From the NCBI GenBank assembly GCA_963717255.1, contig CAVQVT010000002.1:62001-126000 (forward strand): a stretch of DNA of 64,000 nt, in the 5' to 3' direction. The position numbers and the translations under genes were made by a program. The stretch is from CAIYQJ01 sp963717255. GTDB lineage: Bacteria > Chloroflexota > Limnocylindria > Limnocylindrales > CSP1-4. Every line of letters begins with the position of its first letter. Position 1 is the stretch's first letter. Under the pieces are notes generated by a model. That model was not told the origin of the DNA. It ran no database searches and saw nothing but the letters and a program-made list of their open reading frames with translations. This document shows positions 53,591 to 62,039 of this stretch, piece after piece.

Positions 53591-54004
53591 ATGCGTCGAC
53601 CGATCGGGGTCATGTTCCTCGCGCTTCTCGCAGTCCTCGTGGGTCTGTACGAGCTGTACATGGCCGCGATCTACATGGGCTGGATCAGCTTCAACATCGT
53701 CGGCCAGGAGGTGAAGTTCCCGAGCGCGCAGTGGGGCCCCGCCCTGTGGGCGCTGCTCCTCGCGCTCATCTACTTCTGGGTGGCGGCGGGCTTCTGGGGC
53801 GTCCGCGCCTGGGCGTGGATGTTCGGCATCCTGATCTCGGGCTGGACCCTCATCTGGAGCTCGCTCCTCGTGCTCGGCAACAGCACGATCGAGGCCCAGT
53901 TCGTCCCAATGGTCCTCTCGCTCATCGTCCTCGGGTACCTCATGTACCCGGGCGTGCGCAACGCCTTCTACGAGTCGGAGAGCGGCCGCGCCATCGGCAT
54001 GTGA
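53591..54004 (+). CDS. Four-helix membrane protein of unknown function
   Basis: 137 residues with four hydrophobic segments: PIGVMFLALLAVLVGLYELYMAAIYMGW, WGPALWALLLALIYFWVAAGFW, WAWMFGILISGWTLIWSSLLVLG and FVPMVLSLIVLGYLMY. Resembles small uncharacterised membrane proteins common in Chloroflexota and actinobacteria. GGAGGGAG precedes the ATG, and a GGGGTAT element lies 82 bp upstream. A hairpin follows its stop. Confidence 0.8.
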   Translation: MRRPIGVMFLALLAVLVGLYELYMAAIYMGWISFNIVGQEVKFPSAQWGPALWALLLALIYFWVAAGFWGVRAWAWMFGILISGWTLIWSSLLVLGNSTIEAQFVPMVLSLIVLGYLMYPGVRNAFYESESGRAIGM

Positions 54005-54031
54005 TCACCGCCCATGTGATCCCGGGCCTGC

Positions 54032-54061
54032 GAGACGGCGGCGCGTGAGCGCCGCCGTCTC
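54032..54061 (+). terminator. Hairpin after the small membrane protein
   Basis: 13-bp perfect stem GAGACGGCGGCGC / GCGCCGCCGTCTC with loop GTGA, 27 bp after the stop and followed by GGCCGTTTC. Good intrinsic terminator candidate. Confidence 0.7.
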
Positions 54062-54159
54062 GGCCGTTTCATGCCGGGAGAGGTAACTCGCGCGAGTCGT
54101 GGCCGCGTAGGATGTGCGCGCGGCCCATGGGCGCCGCGCGGAGGGTGGACGGGGAGGCG

Positions 54160-56397
54160 ATGGAGGCTCGCGCGCAGGGACCGACGGGACCGGGTGCCCT
54201 CGACGGTGGCCCGTCGGGCTCGCGCGTCCCCACGTGGCTCGAGCACGTCGCCGCGCTCGGGTGGCGCCTCCTCGCGATCGGCGCACTCGCCGCGGTCATC
54301 GCCCTCATCGCGATCCAGCTGGCGACGGTCACCGTCTCCCTCATCGTGGTGCTGATCCTCGTCGCGACCGTCGAGCCGTTCATCGGCCGGCTGCGCGCGC
54401 GCGGGTGGTCGAAGGGCAAGGCGGCGGCCGCAGGGTGGGCGGTCGCGATGGGGTCGATCGTCCTCGTCGTGGCGGTCCTCGTCGTGGCCGTCGTCCCGTA
54501 CGCGGTGCACACGCTGCAGACGATCTCCGCGGGGATCGACGAGCTCAGCAGCAGGCTCACGGACCTGTCGCTCTCGCCGGAGGCGGCGGATGCGATCGGC
54601 AAGCTCGGCGCGGCCGTCACGAACTGGGCCGCAGCGAACGTCTCCGAGGTCGTCTCGTCGATCTCCTTCCTCGCGACGGTCGGCATCCTCACGTTCTTCC
54701 TCACCCTCTTCGCGATGCAGGACGTGGACAGGGCCGCCGCGTGGATCCTCCAGGCGGCGAGCGACCAGCAGCGCGAGACGCTCGCGAGCAGCGGGCGCGT
54801 CGCCATGACACGCGTCGGCGGGTTCGTCCGCGGCACGGCCGTCATCGGAGCGGTCCGCGCGATCGCGACGCTCGCGATCCTCTGGGGCCTCGGCGTGCCC
54901 GATGCCGCGCCGCTCGCCGCGGTCGTCTACCTCGGCACGTTCATCCCGTACCTCGGTGTCATCGCGACGACAGCGGCGGTGCTCGCCGCCGCCCTCGGCG
55001 CGGGCGGCCCGCTGACGGCCCTCGCGGCCCTCGGGCTCATCGTCCTCACGTACGTCGCCGCGGAGGTCCTCCTCCGGTCGGTGGCGCGCACCCGCCTCAG
55101 CCTCCTGGATCCGATGGCCGTGCTCGTCGCGCTGCCGATCGGCGCGGCGGTCGCCGGGATCCTCGGCCTCATCCTCGCCGTGCCCGTCGCGCTCGCCATC
55201 TCCGCCATCGCCGGAGCGGTCGTGCAGGCGCTCAGCTCGAACCTGCCCCGGGATGACGGCGAGTTCATCCCGGCATGGCTCGACCGCCTCGGGCAGTGGA
55301 GCTGGCGTCTGCTCGTGGCGATCCTCGCGGTGGCGGCGGGGATCGGGCTCGTCCTCCTCGTCCCGTTCATCGTCGTGCCGGTCGTCCTGGCCGCCGTCTT
55401 CGCCGCGACCCTCGCGCCGCTCGTGCGCATCCTCGTGCGCCGCGGCATCGGCAGGACCGCGGCCGCGCTCGTCGCGACCGGAGGCGCACTCGTGATCTCG
55501 GTCACGATCCTCGCGCTGACGTTCGCGTCGCTCGCCCGGCAGATCGCGGAGATCGTCGCGACGGCCCTCGACGGCGCGAGCGAGATCGACCAGGCGCTCG
55601 CGAACGCCGTCGCGGCACTCCGAGCCGTGATGGAGGAAGCCGGGATCTCGATCACGGGATCGCTCGACGTGCTGGGCCAGGACGCGGCAGGCATCGTGAC
55701 CGGCGTCGTCCTCTCGGTCCTGCTCTGCTTCTTCCTCCTGCGCGACGGTGCGAACGTCTGGCGGGGCATCTCGGAGCGGCTTGCGCCATGGCGCCGCGTG
55801 CAGGCCGATCAGGCCGGGGGCAACTCCGTCAGCGTCCTGGGGAACTACATGATCGGGACGGGGGCGATCTCCGCTTTCGGCGCCATCACGCAGTTCGCGA
55901 TCATGGTCATCCTCGGGCTCCCGCTCGCGCTCCCGCTCGCGGTCCTCTCCTTCTTCGGCGGCTTCATCCCGTACATCGGGAGCTTCATCACGACGGGCAT
56001 CGCCTTCCTCGTGACGGTGGCGGTGGGCTCGCCGACGGACATCCTCGTGATGCTCATCTTCACGCTCGTCTTCAACATCGTCACCGGCAACATCGTCGCG
56101 CCCCTGGTGTACGGGAAGGCCGTGAACATCCACCCCGCCGTCGTGCTGACGGCGATCCCCGCCGGCGCCGCGATCGGCGGCATCCTGGGGATGTTCCTCG
56201 TCGTCCCGGTCGTGGGGATCGTCGCGACGACGTGGCGGACCGTCCTGCGCGTCTTCGGGGACCCACCGGCGGATGGCGACACTGCGCAGACCGGCACCAC
56301 GGGCGCCGGCGCAGCGGTGACGCCCGACGCCGCGGTGGCATCCGACGCCGCGGGGCCAGGGGCGGCTCCCACCCTCCAGGACCCGGCCGGCGGCTGA
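54160..56397 (+). CDS. Double-length AI-2E family transporter
   Basis: 745 residues holding two complete AI-2E_transport units in one chain. Unit 1: residues ~35-360 (LLAIGALAAVIALIAIQLATVTVSLIVVLILVATVEPFI ... PLAAVVYLGTFIPYLGVIATTAAVLAAAL ... GILGLILAVPVALAI). Unit 2: ~380-700 (LLVAILAVAAGIGLVLLVPFIVVPVVLAAVFAATLAPLV ... LAVLSFFGGFIPYIGSFITTG ... GGILGMFLVVPVVGIV). Family members are normally one unit and oligomerise; they include TqsA and Na+/H+ antiporters. GGGGAGG supports ATG 54160; ATG 54112 is possible. Pro/Ala-rich tail. Confidence 0.9.
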   Translation: MEARAQGPTGPGALDGGPSGSRVPTWLEHVAALGWRLLAIGALAAVIALIAIQLATVTVSLIVVLILVATVEPFIGRLRARGWSKGKAAAAGWAVAMGSIVLVVAVLVVAVVPYAVHTLQTISAGIDELSSRLTDLSLSPEAADAIGKLGAAVTNWAAANVSEVVSSISFLATVGILTFFLTLFAMQDVDRAAAWILQAASDQQRETLASSGRVAMTRVGGFVRGTAVIGAVRAIATLAILWGLGVPDAAPLAAVVYLGTFIPYLGVIATTAAVLAAALGAGGPLTALAALGLIVLTYVAAEVLLRSVARTRLSLLDPMAVLVALPIGAAVAGILGLILAVPVALAISAIAGAVVQALSSNLPRDDGEFIPAWLDRLGQWSWRLLVAILAVAAGIGLVLLVPFIVVPVVLAAVFAATLAPLVRILVRRGIGRTAAALVATGGALVISVTILALTFASLARQIAEIVATALDGASEIDQALANAVAALRAVMEEAGISITGSLDVLGQDAAGIVTGVVLSVLLCFFLLRDGANVWRGISERLAPWRRVQADQAGGNSVSVLGNYMIGTGAISAFGAITQFAIMVILGLPLALPLAVLSFFGGFIPYIGSFITTGIAFLVTVAVGSPTDILVMLIFTLVFNIVTGNIVAPLVYGKAVNIHPAVVLTAIPAGAAIGGILGMFLVVPVVGIVATTWRTVLRVFGDPPADGDTAQTGTTGAGAAVTPDAAVASDAAGPGAAPTLQDPAGG

Positions 56398-56411
56398 CCT
56401 CGCGGACGGAC

Positions 56412-56451
56412 GAACGGCCCCGGCCACCATGAGGCGAGACCGGGGCCGTTC
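56412..56451. terminator. Bidirectional hairpin between the AI-2E transporter and nrdJ
   Basis: 12-bp perfect stem GAACGGCCCCGG / CCGGGGCCGTTC around a 16-nt loop, between two convergent stop codons. Suitable for both transcripts. Confidence 0.65.
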
Positions 56452-56487
56452 CGCGTGTGTCGCGGCCCGAGCGGACCGCCTGGGGCC

Positions 56488-59400
56488 TCAGGAGCAGCCG
56501 CTGGTGCTCCCGCAGTTCATGCACTTGTAGCAGCTGCCGTTGCGGACCATGATCGAGCCGCACTCGGCGCAGGACGGGGCGTCCTCCTGGACGGTGAACG
56601 CGACCGACGTGGTCCCGAGCGACGCGGAGAGCGCCGCGCGGCCGTTGCCGCTGCCGTTCCCGTTCCCGCTGCCGTTGCCGCCTGAGCCGCCCTTCGCGGC
56701 TGGCTTCACGACCGGAAGGGCCTGCGAGTCGGCCGTGGCCGCAGAGCCGCCGGCCCCCGTGTCCGCCTCCACGTCCTCGCCCGTGGACTCGCCCTCGGAC
56801 GGCTGGGCCGGGGCCGGGACCGCGACGACCGGGGCGGCGAACGCGGCCGGCGCCTCCGCCACGTACGAGGCCGCCGCTCCCTGCAGGCCGAGGCCCGCCT
56901 TCTCGTCGGCGGCGAGGAAGCGCGCGCCGAGCCACCGGAAGATGTAGTCCACGATCGACTTGGCGATCGGGATCTCGCTGTTGCCGGTGAAGCCGGACGG
57001 CTCGAACCGCACGTGGGCGAACTTGTTCACGAGGTCCCGGAGCGGGACGCCGTACTGGAGCGCGAGGCTCACGGACGTGGCGAACGTGTCCATGAGGCCG
57101 CTGACGGTGGAGCCCTCCTTGGCCATCTTGAGGAAGATCTCGCCGGGCTGGCCCTCCGGGTAGAGCCCGACGGTGATGTAGCCCTCGTGGCCGGCGATGT
57201 CGAACTTGTGCGTCACCGCCGCGCGCTCGGACGGGAGCCGGCGGCGGTGCGGCTTCACCGCCTCCGCCTGGGCGGCCGTGAGCTGGGCGCGCAGGGCGGC
57301 GACCGTCTCGGAGTCGGCGCCCTCGCCGTCCTTCTTCCGGCTGGTGGAGAGCGGCTGGCTGCGCTTGGAGTTGTCGCGGTAGATCGCGATGGCCTTGAGG
57401 CCGAGCTTCCAGCCCTCGAGGTAGACCAGCTCGATCTCCTCGGGCGTGGCGGCCTCCGGCATGTTCACGGTCTTGCTGATGGCGCCGGAGAGGAACGGTT
57501 GGACCGCCGCCATCATCCGGACGTGGCCCATCGGCTGGATCGAGCGCACGCCGTTCACCGGCTTGAACGCGCAGTCGAACACCGAGAGGTGCTCCGGATG
57601 GAGGCCGGGCGCTCCCTCGATCGTCTCGCGCTCGTCGATGAAGGCGACGATCTCCTCGACCTGGGCCGGGGAGTAGCCGAGATGGCGGAGGGCCCCCGGG
57701 ACCGTGTTGTTGACGATCTTGAGGTAGCCCTCGCCGACGAGCTTCTTGTACTTGATGAGCGCGATGTCCGGCTCGATCCCGGTGGTGTCGCAGTCCATCA
57801 TGAACGCGATGGTTCCCGTGGGCGCGAGCAAAGTGGTCTGCGCGTTGCGGTAGCCGTGGCGTTCGCCCAGCTCGTACGTCTCGTCCCAGAGCGACCGCGC
57901 GGTCGCACCGAGCCCCGCCGGGACGCCGCCCGCGGGGATCTGCGAGGCCGCCTCCCGGTGCTTCCCGATCACGGCCATGAACGGCTCGCGGTTCTTCTCG
58001 AACTCGACGAACGGTCCGCCGTGGTCGCGCGCGATCACCGCCGACTGCCGGTACGCCTCCGCCGTCATGATCGACGTGATGGCGGCCGCGTACGCCTGTC
58101 CCTCGGGCGAGTCGTAGGCGAGCCCGCGGCTCATGAGGAGCGCGCCGAGGTTGGCGTAGCCCAGGCCGAGCGGTCGGAAGCGGTGGCTGTTCTCCTCGAT
58201 CGTCGGCGTCGGGTAGCTCGCGTTGTCGACGAGGATCTCCTGCGCCGTGATCGTCAGCCGGCAGCCGTGGCGGAACGCGTCGATGTCGAGCTCGCCGTCC
58301 TCGCCGACGAACTCCATCAGGTTGAGCGACGCGAGGTTGCAGCTCGTGTCGTTCAAGAACGAAAATTCGCTGCAGTTGTGGACCTGAAGGCCATTTGCGA
58401 CGAAATGACTGGTTTCCAACTCGGTCAGGTCGAAGACATCCTCCTCGCCGAGCGACGTCACCGAGGCGACCGCGTCGGTCATGTCCTCGCGGTAGACACC
58501 GACCGTCGCGTTGAGGGCGGCGAGCGCCGAAGCCTTCGGGCTCTCCGCCATGAAGCCGATCTCGCGCTCGAACGTACGGCGGGAGGTTCGCGTGATCCGG
58601 AGGGAATGCATCTCGCGGACGGGATAGCTCTTCATCCCTCCGCGGCCGTCGGGGAGCATCGCTTCGAAATGGCCGCCACGGCGGTTCTCGTAGAGCTGCG
58701 ATCTGATGCCGAAGGCAAGGAGCAGGCGCTGCACCTGGACGAGCAGCTCGAGGGAGGTCGAGTCCAGCCCGACGTACTGGCTCTTCTCGGCCGAGTCCAC
58801 CACGGTCCCGTCGGCCGTGAAGAGGCCGCGCAGCACGGCCGCGAGCGACGCTCGGTCCAGGCCGTGGACGGCCGGCTTGAGCCGCTTCTCGTGACTGCCC
58901 TCGTCCAAGACCGCGTACTGCATGAACTGCTCGATGACCGGCCGCGACGCGAAGGCCAGGCGCGAACCGGTCGCCCCGAACGAGACGTGGACGCCGTCGT
59001 TGCGGCCGATCGAGCCGACCGCCTTGCGGAGGTGCTTCTGCTCGTTGATCTCGCCGACGACCGCCTCGAGGACGGCCGCCTCGTCGCGGTGCATGGTGAG
59101 GATGATCATCGGGCGCTCGCCGCGCTCCGCGGAGGCCCAGGTGAGGCAGCCGTCGCCGACCGCCAGGCCGATCGCCTCGGCGAGTCGGGGCGAGATAGAG
59201 CTCCGCCCGAATCCGGGACCCTGGAGCGGGATGCGGTCGTCCGGGGTGAGATCGCGGACGGCGACATCGCCGCGCTGCGTGCTCACCTTGTGGTCGGCGG
59301 TGATGCGGACTCGATAGCCGGCGTGAGTCTTCAGCTCGAAGACGGGCTTGCGTCCGGTCGGGAAGATGCGGTCGACCGGGTGTGGCAGCCCGTCGGAGCC

Positions 59401-60699
59401 GATGACGTGGGCGCGCTCGCCGACCAGCGATTCGATGGACCGCCACCCCTCGTCGGTCGCCACCAGCGTGTCCCCCGTGACGCACGGGTTCGTGGCGTAC
59501 TGGCGGTCCGAGTTGGAGACCGGGTTCCAGTCGTTGATCGTGGTGTCGTACTGGATGCCCGGGTCGCCGCAGAGCCACGCGGCGTCCGCCATCCGGCGGA
59601 AGATCTCGCGGGCGCGGTACGTCCCCATCTCCGCTCCGCCCACGACCGCGTGCGTGGTCCACTCGCGGTCCGCGACGACGGCGTCCATGAAGTCGTCCGT
59701 CACGCGCACCGAGTGGTTGGCGTTCTGGAACGCGACCGACCCGTAGGCCTCCCCCGTGAAGGAGGGGTCGTAGCCCTCCTCGATGAGGGCCCACGCCTTC
59801 TTCTCCTCGAGCTTCTTGCTGTCGATGAAGTCGAGGACGTCGGGGTGGCCGACGTCGAGGATGACCATCTTCGCGGCGCGCCGGGTCTTCCCGCCGGACT
59901 TCACCACGCCGGCGAACGCGTCGTAGCCCCGCATGAAGCTGACCGGGCCCGACGCCGTCCCGCCGCCGGACATCTTCTCCCGCGACGAGCGGATGGGAGA
60001 GAGGTTGGAGCCTGCGCCCGACCCGAACTTGAAGAGCATCGCCTCCGTCTTGGCGAGGTCCATGATCGAGGTCATGGAGTCCTTCACGGAGTTGATGAAG
60101 CAGGCGGAGCACTGCGGCCTGGCCTCGATGCCCACGTTGAACCAGACGGGCGAGTTGAAGCTCATCTTCTGGTGGAGCAGCAGGTGGGTGAGCTCCGCCT
60201 TGAAGGTGGCGAGGTCGTCCGGCGTCGCGAAGTAGCGCTGCGTCTCCGCCCAGCCGGCGATCGTGTCCACCACGCGGTCGAGGAGCTGGCGGACGCTCCG
60301 CTCACGCTCCGGCGTGCCGACGTGGCCGCGGAAGTACTTGCTGACGACGACGTTCGTGGCGAGCTGGCTCCAGGAGGCCGGGACCTCGACGTCACGCTGC
60401 TCGAAGACGAGCTTGCCCGACTCGTTGCCGATGGAGGCGGTCCGCGTCTCCCACGCGATCTCGTCGTACGGGTGGACGCCCGGGCGCGTCCAGCGGCGCT
60501 CGAACGTCAGGCCGCGCGTGCCCTCGCCGGCGAACCGGAGGGCCTCCATCGCGTCCGCGGCCGCCCGCGCGGCCGCCTCCGACAGCTCGCGCGACCGCTC
60601 GGCCGCCCGCGCCGCCGCGGCGGCCCCATGGCCCCGCGCCACCGATCCCGTCGCCTCGCTCCGCCTGGCGGTCGCCGTTCCGGAGACCCCTCGCGCCAT
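56488..60699 (-). CDS. nrdJ: Vitamin B12-dependent (class II) ribonucleotide reductase with intein
   Basis: Reduces ribonucleotides to deoxyribonucleotides with adenosylcobalamin as radical source. 1,403 residues, of which 370 are an intein; the mature enzyme is 1,033. FNSPVWFNVG, ARPQCSACFINSV (redox Cys200), FKFGSGAGSNLSPIRSS, then ATNP|CSEFSFLNDTSCNLASLNL split by the intein: Asn404, Cys776 (expected thiyl radical), Glu778, Cys787 (second redox Cys). TLLAPTGTIAFMMDCDTTGIEP and PFLSGAISKTVNMPE follow. The C-terminus has a zinc-ribbon-like CAECGSIMVRNGSCYKCMNCG after a Gly/Asn-rich linker. GGAGGGAGAGGG precedes the ATG. Confidence 0.96.
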   Translation of the reverse strand: MARGVSGTATARRSEATGSVARGHGAAAAARAAERSRELSEAAARAAADAMEALRFAGEGTRGLTFERRWTRPGVHPYDEIAWETRTASIGNESGKLVFEQRDVEVPASWSQLATNVVVSKYFRGHVGTPERERSVRQLLDRVVDTIAGWAETQRYFATPDDLATFKAELTHLLLHQKMSFNSPVWFNVGIEARPQCSACFINSVKDSMTSIMDLAKTEAMLFKFGSGAGSNLSPIRSSREKMSGGGTASGPVSFMRGYDAFAGVVKSGGKTRRAAKMVILDVGHPDVLDFIDSKKLEEKKAWALIEEGYDPSFTGEAYGSVAFQNANHSVRVTDDFMDAVVADREWTTHAVVGGAEMGTYRAREIFRRMADAAWLCGDPGIQYDTTINDWNPVSNSDRQYATNPCVTGDTLVATDEGWRSIESLVGERAHVIGSDGLPHPVDRIFPTGRKPVFELKTHAGYRVRITADHKVSTQRGDVAVRDLTPDDRIPLQGPGFGRSSISPRLAEAIGLAVGDGCLTWASAERGERPMIILTMHRDEAAVLEAVVGEINEQKHLRKAVGSIGRNDGVHVSFGATGSRLAFASRPVIEQFMQYAVLDEGSHEKRLKPAVHGLDRASLAAVLRGLFTADGTVVDSAEKSQYVGLDSTSLELLVQVQRLLLAFGIRSQLYENRRGGHFEAMLPDGRGGMKSYPVREMHSLRITRTSRRTFEREIGFMAESPKASALAALNATVGVYREDMTDAVASVTSLGEEDVFDLTELETSHFVANGLQVHNCSEFSFLNDTSCNLASLNLMEFVGEDGELDIDAFRHGCRLTITAQEILVDNASYPTPTIEENSHRFRPLGLGYANLGALLMSRGLAYDSPEGQAYAAAITSIMTAEAYRQSAVIARDHGGPFVEFEKNREPFMAVIGKHREAASQIPAGGVPAGLGATARSLWDETYELGERHGYRNAQTTLLAPTGTIAFMMDCDTTGIEPDIALIKYKKLVGEGYLKIVNNTVPGALRHLGYSPAQVEEIVAFIDERETIEGAPGLHPEHLSVFDCAFKPVNGVRSIQPMGHVRMMAAVQPFLSGAISKTVNMPEAATPEEIELVYLEGWKLGLKAIAIYRDNSKRSQPLSTSRKKDGEGADSETVAALRAQLTAAQAEAVKPHRRRLPSERAAVTHKFDIAGHEGYITVGLYPEGQPGEIFLKMAKEGSTVSGLMDTFATSVSLALQYGVPLRDLVNKFAHVRFEPSGFTGNSEIPIAKSIVDYIFRWLGARFLAADEKAGLGLQGAAASYVAEAPAAFAAPVVAVPAPAQPSEGESTGEDVEADTGAGGSAATADSQALPVVKPAAKGGSGGNGSGNGNGSGNGRAALSASLGTTSVAFTVQEDAPSCAECGSIMVRNGSCYKCMNCGSTSGCS
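58375..59484 (-). mobile_element. Intein with LAGLIDADG endonuclease in nrdJ
   Basis: 370 residues (406-775 of NrdJ). Splicing blocks: N-terminal CVTGDTLVATDEGW (Cys1), block B YRVRITADHKVST with its His, block F DVFDLTELETSHFVANG and the terminal VHN followed by extein Cys+1. Between them lie two dodecapeptide motifs of a DOD homing endonuclease, LAEAIGLAVGDGCL and LRGLFTADGTV. All residues needed for splicing and probably cutting are there. The insertion point is that of RIR1-type ribonucleotide reductase inteins, next to the active-site cysteine. Confidence 0.95.
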
Positions 60700-60866
60700 C
60701 CCTCTCCCTCCAGGGGCCCCTCGCGGGCCCGGCCTTCGTCATCGGGCTCGGCGACCCCTCGTCGGGGGCCCTCGCCTGCCGATCGTGGGACGCTCCGACC
60801 TTCACGCGGAGCCGCTTCCCGGCCCGAGAACACTACGCCGGCGCATCTGCCGGCGTCAAGCCGGAA

Positions 60867-60915
60867 ACACAAGATGTTGTGGTACGTACCATGGGGTCAT
60901 CTCAACATGTGGTGG
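60867..60915 (-). promoter_or_regulatory. nrdJ: Two NrdR-box-like sites upstream of nrdJ
   Basis: ACACAAGATGTTGTGG (60867-60882) matches the NrdR consensus acaCwAtATaTwGtgt at 13 of 16 positions; TCTCAACATGTGGTGG (60900-60915) at about 10. Their centres are 33 bp apart, close to three helical turns, as is usual for NrdR box pairs. NrdR represses ribonucleotide reductase genes when dATP is high. No nrdR gene is in the window. Confidence 0.65.
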
Positions 60916-60951
60916 CTGAGGGGCGACGTCGCTCCGGGGTCTCGCGAGGCC

Positions 60952-60980
60952 AGTATAGAACGGGCGTTCTAGACTGTCGA
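60952..60980 (-). promoter_or_regulatory. nrdJ: nrdJ promoter
   Basis: On the minus strand: TCGACA (-35, one mismatch), exactly 17 bp, TATACT (-10, one mismatch). It is the best sigma70-type match seen in the window. Transcription would start near 60945, about 245 bases upstream of the nrdJ ATG, leaving a long leader that contains the NrdR-like sites and a GCCGGC hairpin. Confidence 0.65.
60958..60969. promoter_or_regulatory. LexA (SOS) box inside the nrdJ promoter spacer
   Basis: GAAC-GGGC-GTTC, extended to the perfect 7-bp-arm palindrome TAGAACG-GG-CGTTCTA (60956-60971). GAAC-N4-GTTC is the SOS box of Gram-positive-type LexA. Lying between -35 and -10, bound LexA would block polymerase, so nrdJ should be induced by DNA damage. 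Confidence 0.65.
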
Positions 60981-61081
60981 GCCCCACGTCGGGGCCGCCG
61001 ATCGCGCGCGCTGCCGGGACGCTCGGCCCTTCGTCCGGTGCCTGCGGGCGACGCGGATGGCGAGCCGCCCGCGTCCCCGGA

Positions 61082-62011
61082 TCAGTCCAGGCCGGAGTAC
61101 GCGTGCAGCCCGCTGAACCAGAGGTTGCCGCTGTAGGTGACCAGGACCATCGCGAACCCGACCACGAGGATCAGCGCCGCCGGCCGCCCGCTCCAGCCGC
61201 GCTGGTTGCGCGCGTGCAGGTAGACGGCGTACACGAGCCAGGTGACGAGGGCGGCGGTCTCCTTCGGGTCCCAGCCCCACCAGCGGCTCCACGCGATCGA
61301 CGCCCACCAGCTCCCCAGCACGATCATCGTCGCGAAGATCGGGAACCCGACGACGACCGACCGGTAGGCGACCTCGTCGAGCGTCCGGTGCGAGGGCAGC
61401 CACGCGAACCGGTCGCCGCGCCCCTGGACCAGGTACCCGACGCCGGCGGCGAAGCTCATCGCGAAGATCCCGTACGCGATCATCGCGAAGCCCACGTGGA
61501 TCGTGAGCAGGGGAGGGTTCTGCAGCGCGGGCACGAGCTGCTCGACCTGCGACGGCAGCGAGAACGCGTAGAGAGCCAGCGCCAGCGCCATCCCGAGCGG
61601 GACGGCCCCGATCGAGCGGATCGGGTAGCGCCACGCGAGGACCGCGTAGCCGAGCGCGATCCCGAAGGCGAAGGCGACCGTGAACTCGTAGAGGCTCCCC
61701 CACGGTCCGCGCCCGACGACCAGGCCCCGGAGGATGAGCGCGAGCCCCAGCGTCGCGGTCGCCGCGACGGCGAGGCCCCACGCGATCCCGGCGACGGCGG
61801 TCCGGTCGCGCTCCGAGCCGTCGGGGAGCCCGATCTCGCGCTCGACGAAGCTCCCGGTGACCACGCCCGCGAAGACCGTCGTCGGCGACGGGGCGAGAGC
61901 CTCGAGGCGGCGGCCCGAGGCGAGCAGGACGGCGTGGGCGACGTGGCCCCCGAACGCCAGCGCGAGCAGGATCGTGCCGACGACGGTGAGGTAGAACGAG
62001 GCGGAAGCCAT
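61082..62011 (-). CDS. ccsA: Cytochrome c biogenesis protein CcsA (CcsB/ResC type)
   Basis: 309-residue membrane protein of system II cytochrome c maturation, which with ResB/Ccs1 exports haem and attaches it to apocytochrome. The haem-handling WWGWDPKETAALVTWLVY (tryptophan-rich WWD-type motif) is present, with conserved histidines in TIHVGFAMIAYG and the HARNQRGW loop. About eight hydrophobic segments. No ResB is visible downstream within the window; the next gene on the strand encodes a zinc-ribbon membrane protein 28 bp upstream. Confidence 0.92.
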   Translation of the reverse strand: MASASFYLTVVGTILLALAFGGHVAHAVLLASGRRLEALAPSPTTVFAGVVTGSFVEREIGLPDGSERDRTAVAGIAWGLAVAATATLGLALILRGLVVGRGPWGSLYEFTVAFAFGIALGYAVLAWRYPIRSIGAVPLGMALALALYAFSLPSQVEQLVPALQNPPLLTIHVGFAMIAYGIFAMSFAAGVGYLVQGRGDRFAWLPSHRTLDEVAYRSVVVGFPIFATMIVLGSWWASIAWSRWWGWDPKETAALVTWLVYAVYLHARNQRGWSGRPAALILVVGFAMVLVTYSGNLWFSGLHAYSGLD

Positions 62012-62039
62012 GGGGACGCGGCTCCGGTGCGAGGGTCGG

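Noticed and set aside
60700..60950. Cobalamin riboswitch in the nrdJ leader
   Set aside because: I looked for the B12-box core and the typical long fold and did not find them; the leader shows only a short GCCGGC hairpin and the NrdR-like sites.
57013..60972. A 1,319-codon open frame antisense to nrdJ, and many similar long frames opposite other genes
   Set aside because: High GC leaves stops rare in mirror frames. The translation is Arg/Asp/Leu-rich without motifs, whereas nrdJ on the other strand has every family motif.
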